Position numbers and translations under genes: made by a program
Origin: Legionella sp.
GTDB lineage: Bacteria > Pseudomonadota > Gammaproteobacteria > Legionellales > Legionellaceae
Assembly: GCA_002863045.1 (NCBI GenBank)
Contig: PKDH01000037.1
Span: 1 to 34,479 of the forward strand
Direction of reading: 5' to 3'
Length of the DNA: 34,479 bases
In this document: piece after piece, positions 32,255 through 34,479 of the stretch
How positions within the stretch are numbered: position 1 is the stretch's first letter
How the letters are laid out: every line of letters begins with the position of its first letter
The notes under the pieces: generated by a model
What the model was told of the DNA's origin: nothing
The model's database searches: none
Seen by the model: the letters and a program-made list of their open reading frames with translations, nothing else

Positions 32255-33021
32255 GCATGAAGGGTTTTAAGTTTAATTAAAGCTAAATCAGCGGTAGGTG
32301 TGTCGGGAAAATGATGAACCACACTATCTAAACGAGATCTAGCCGCCGAGATTTGACCAGATGCGGCCAAGGCATAGCCAATTTTTAACGAACAAGCCGG
32401 CGCTTTACTTGATTCAGGATAACGACTTAGAACGGTTGTAAAATGAGAGATGGCTTGAGGATAGGCTTTTTTAAGCATATAAAGCTCACCTGTCCAATAG
32501 TGTGCATTAGGCGCATACCCACTATGAGGATAAGTTTTTAGAAAAGTTTGCATGGCCACAAGCGCTTTATCAAACTGTTTTTCTTTAACCAAATCATAGG
32601 CCGCTAAATATTGTACCTGCTCATCCACCGGATTATGGTGTTTCGTTGATGGGTAGGATGATGTTGTCGTTGATAAAGGCTCAGGCGCTTCATCGTGGTT
32701 TGTATTTAAAGAAGGTTTATTATTTGCCTGTGCTTGTTTGATTTGCTTAAGTTCGTGGGCTTGGATTTCTAGCTGACCACGTAGCTCCTGTAATGCTTGT
32801 TGTAAGTGTTTTATCTGATGAACCAAGTCAGCTTCGTTGGGCGCAATCTCATTATCTTCTTGCACCAAAGCAGTTTGTTCATTAGTCACCTCATCGGTCA
32901 TAGATGAGGTAGTTGGTTCTTCAAGAAGCGCGAAATCATCGCTATTGTCAACAACAGGTGCAGTAGCAAGCAGACAAGACGATAGTAAACTTACAACCAA
33001 AAAAACGCCAAAGCGAGTCAT
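32251..33021 (-). CDS. cpoB: Cell division coordinator CpoB (YbgF)
   Basis: CpoB is a periplasmic protein that binds TolA and coordinates peptidoglycan synthesis with outer-membrane constriction. It has a signal peptide (to about residue 20, LLATA/PVV), a Glu/Asp-rich linker, a trimerising coiled coil (about 65-100, LVHQIKHLQQALQELRGQLEI), a Ser/Thr linker, and a C-terminal TPR region (about 133-255) with QYLAAYDLVKEKQFDKALVAMQTFLKTYPHSGYAPNAHYWTGELY. Length is 256 residues. It overlaps pal by 4 bp and queE by 4 bp. Confidence 0.93.
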   Translation of the reverse strand: MTRFGVFLVVSLLSSCLLATAPVVDNSDDFALLEEPTTSSMTDEVTNEQTALVQEDNEIAPNEADLVHQIKHLQQALQELRGQLEIQAHELKQIKQAQANNKPSLNTNHDEAPEPLSTTTSSYPSTKHHNPVDEQVQYLAAYDLVKEKQFDKALVAMQTFLKTYPHSGYAPNAHYWTGELYMLKKAYPQAISHFTTVLSRYPESSKAPACSLKIGYALAASGQISAARSRLDSVVHHFPDTPTADLALIKLKTLHA

Positions 33022-33545
33022 TGATGAGCCTCATAGGTTAATTCTACGCGACGATTTTGACGATGCGAGGCGGCATCATGACCAAAGTTCGCTGGCTGCT
33101 CTTTACCATAGCTAATCACCCGTATCTGCGTGCGATTCACACCATGCATTTTTAAAATGTCAGCCACGGTATAAGCGCGACGCTCACCCAATGCGACATT
33201 ATATTCACGGCTTCCACGCTCATCGGTATGACCGGCTAACAAAACTTTAGCCTGGGGGTGAGTTTTAAGATAATTTGCTTGGGCATTTAAAGAATCAAGA
33301 TAGCGCGGCGCAAGGGTACTACTGTCGTAAGTAAATAAATAACGTTGATTATGCGGTGTTTTGGTGGTGTATGATTCACCAGGATTTTGTCCTGAGAAGC
33401 GTGTAAATTGTCCTAATCCCTGAGTAGACATGTCATTATCCATACCATAGTGTAGCTGACTATGATCACCAAAACGTGTGCACGCAGCACTTAATAACAC
33501 ACTTGCTGCAATCATGCTTAGTTTAAGTGCATATTTAATACGCAT
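33018..33545 (-). CDS. pal: Peptidoglycan-associated lipoprotein Pal
   Basis: Pal is an outer-membrane lipoprotein of the Tol-Pal system that ties the outer membrane to peptidoglycan. The ATG at 33545 has AAGGAG upstream and gives a lipoprotein signal ending LLSAAC (modified Cys at 22). An in-frame extension to 33632 lacks these features. The C-terminal OmpA-like domain has FTYDSSTLAPRYLDSLNAQANYL and the diaminopimelate-binding AGHTDERGSREYNVALGERRA, then NRRVELTY. Length is 175 residues. tolB normally lies upstream of pal; here an unrelated lipoprotein gene lies upstream on the same strand. Confidence 0.96.
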   Translation of the reverse strand: MRIKYALKLSMIAASVLLSAACTRFGDHSQLHYGMDNDMSTQGLGQFTRFSGQNPGESYTTKTPHNQRYLFTYDSSTLAPRYLDSLNAQANYLKTHPQAKVLLAGHTDERGSREYNVALGERRAYTVADILKMHGVNRTQIRVISYGKEQPANFGHDAASHRQNRRVELTYEAHQ

Positions 33546-33654
33546 GTAAATCTCCTTATCAACCGTTTGAAGGACATAAAAAGCGCCATTGTATAACTTT
33601 TTTAAACGTTGTGCCATGGCCACTAATCGCAATTATTAGCATGCAAACAAATTG

Positions 33655-33680
33655 CGCTTAGTGCGTTTACGCGCTAAGCG
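33655..33680 (-). terminator. Hairpin at the end of the MCE/lipoprotein operon
   Basis: CGCTTAG (33655-33661) pairs with CTAAGCG (33674-33680), with inner GCG/CGC and a 4-base loop. This is a compact GC-rich hairpin that overlaps the stop codon of the upstream lipoprotein gene. The minus strand then reads CAATTTGTTTG, only a weak U-tract. It likely separates that operon from pal in the 128-bp gap; I see no clear pal promoter. Confidence 0.5.
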
Positions 33681-34267
33681 TGGCGCATATAAATCCCTAA
33701 AAATTGCATGGTTTTAGTCGTAAACTCATGGGCTGCATTGTTTGCGGCTAAAGTACCGCCAAAAGGCGTATCAGTTGGACAACGAAAACGAAATTTTAAT
33801 AATTTTGACCCAAGAATGCGTAAGTGTTTGACATCCGCCAAAGTGATTTTTGCTTCTAAAACCAGTGTGCTAGGTTTGGTGATAAAGTCTTGATAAAGCG
33901 CTAATAACTCAGTATCAAGGCGATAATCTGTTTTTTCGGCAGCAGCATTAGCCGTTACGGCGGTGAAATAGCCGCTGTATTGAGCGCTTTGTAAAAGCAA
34001 AGGTTTAAGCATGTCAGCGGGTGGCGCTATCCAGGAATTATGCGCAAAGGCTGCCAGTTCAAAGGGATGTTTAACATACAGCATTTGCGTCGAATCATAG
34101 GCTTTTGCTGTATTTATCACAGCAACTAAAAGCGATTTAGATGGTGTGGTATGGGTATAACGTGTAGCACTATAGCGGGTTAAATCATATTGATGTTCAA
34201 TACTTGGTTCTATGGCACAACCATACAAGCCCGCAAGCAAACTTAAAACTAAGATGAAATATTTCAT
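33674..34267 (-). CDS. ABC-type transport auxiliary lipoprotein (PqiC/ABC_trans_aux-like)
   Basis: This exported lipoprotein has signal MKYFILVLSLLAGLYGC with a LYGC lipobox (Cys17). It resembles the ABC_trans_aux family (PqiC/YmbA-like), the outer-membrane-anchored partner of MCE lipid-transport systems. Features include the early YDLTRY strand, LLVAVINTAKAYDSTQMLYVKHPFELAAFAHNSWIAPPADML, typical of that fold, then QSAQYSGYFTAVT. Length of 197 residues fits. It lies 3 bp after an MCE-domain gene, with its ribosome binding site in that gene's last codons. Which lipid it helps move cannot be told from sequence. Confidence 0.82.
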   Translation of the reverse strand: MKYFILVLSLLAGLYGCAIEPSIEHQYDLTRYSATRYTHTTPSKSLLVAVINTAKAYDSTQMLYVKHPFELAAFAHNSWIAPPADMLKPLLLQSAQYSGYFTAVTANAAAEKTDYRLDTELLALYQDFITKPSTLVLEAKITLADVKHLRILGSKLLKFRFRCPTDTPFGGTLAANNAAHEFTTKTMQFLGIYMRHA

Positions 34268-34270
34268 TGA

Positions 34271-34479
34271 TTACTCTCCTGGACCATTAGGTGGCGCTTT
34301 AAGCCCACGCAGGATAACCGCGGGGTTGCGCCTTATATCCATACTGACTTTTTCAAAATTAACCGCAATATGATTTAAGTGTTCTAACAACCGAATTGCT
34401 GCAGGAACCGCTTGTTGCGACAATTGATTAAGCGTACCTTCGCCTGAGGTCATGGTAGCCTTAATACTTTTACTTGCTT
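34271..34479 (-). CDS. MCE-domain ABC transport periplasmic protein (C-terminal end only)
   Basis: Only the last 69 or so codons are in the window; the frame stays open to the edge, so the start and the MCE domain itself lie outside. The visible part is a helical tail (LNQLSQQAVPAAIRLLEHLNHIAVNFEKVSMDIRRNP) ending in ILRGLKAPPNGPGE. That LRG...GPGE ending is characteristic of MlaD/PqiB-like MCE proteins, and the following auxiliary lipoprotein gene supports the call. The ATP-binding and permease genes would be expected further upstream on this strand. Confidence 0.75.
   Translation of the reverse strand, partial: ASKSIKATMTSGEGTLNQLSQQAVPAAIRLLEHLNHIAVNFEKVSMDIRRNPAVILRGLKAPPNGPGE

Noticed and set aside
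33546..33632. Extended N-terminus of pal
   Set aside because: The ATG at 33545 has AAGGAG and a lipoprotein signal; the extension has neither.
1..34479. tRNA, rRNA, CRISPR arrays, insertion sequences, integrases or toxin-antitoxin genes
   Set aside because: I looked for cloverleaf-like segments, repeat-spacer patterns, terminal inverted repeats and transposase or integrase motifs and saw none; the Dot/Icm block shows no flanking signs of recent transfer.

Overview
The window is about 34.5 kb of an AT-rich, tightly packed bacterial chromosome. It carries the conserved 'region I' block of a Dot/Icm type IVB secretion system (icmX, icmW, icmV, dotA, dotB, dotC, dotD) among ordinary gammaproteobacterial housekeeping genes. 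Dot/Icm together with two mevalonate-pathway enzymes, SspA/SspB, RpoH and an FtsY-FtsE-FtsX-RpoH block points to the order Legionellales (Legionella/Coxiella-like). The species cannot be fixed from the sequence alone. I see no rRNA, tRNA, CRISPR array, insertion sequence, phage or integrase gene. No stretch longer than 300 bases lacks a gene.

Layout. (1) 1-2363, plus: petA (5' cut by the window edge), petB and petC, the cytochrome bc1 complex. (2) 2580-3602, plus: sspA-sspB. (3) 3713-10846, plus: nnr, tsaE, amiB, mutL, miaA, a small CHCC zinc-finger protein and a heptosyltransferase-like GT9 protein; most junctions are overlaps or gaps of a few bases. A strong hairpin terminator ends this run. 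(4) 10889-18985: the Dot/Icm block, with icmW-icmX on minus, icmV-dotA on plus (divergent from a shared 103-bp region), and dotD-dotC-dotB on minus converging on dotA. (5) 19097-22271, minus: two M16 peptidase paralogues, one with the zinc site and one without, then rsmD. (6) 22333-26127, plus: ftsY-ftsE-ftsX, rpoH and a 61-residue conserved-looking protein. (7) 26128-28056, minus: a DUF47/PhoU-like protein and a PiT phosphate transporter. (8) 28218-29770, plus: eno-ftsB. (9) 29772-33545, minus: pal-cpoB-queE-mvaD-mevalonate kinase, apparently one transcript. (10) 33674-34479, minus: an ABC-transport auxiliary lipoprotein and the end of an MCE-domain protein.

How the genes work together. DotC and DotD are outer-membrane core lipoproteins. 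DotA and IcmV are inner-membrane parts, DotB is the cytoplasmic ATPase, IcmW is an effector adaptor, and IcmX is periplasmic or secreted. Together they are a large part of an effector-export machine used by intracellular bacteria, though the other dot/icm loci lie outside the window. Envelope genes surround it (amiB, ftsEX, ftsB, pal/cpoB, MCE/lipoprotein, GT9).

Most gene content is well known. The points I think deserve a second look are: two interleaved perfect inverted repeats in the dotC-dotB gap that could form an H-type pseudoknot burying the dotB ribosome binding site; a PmrA-box-like motif between icmW and icmV; a PMWY variant of the cytochrome b PEWY motif; pal-cpoB joined to queE and mevalonate genes with no tolB next to it; and a small unknown gene after rpoH whose stop codon shares a palindrome with the convergent gene's stop.
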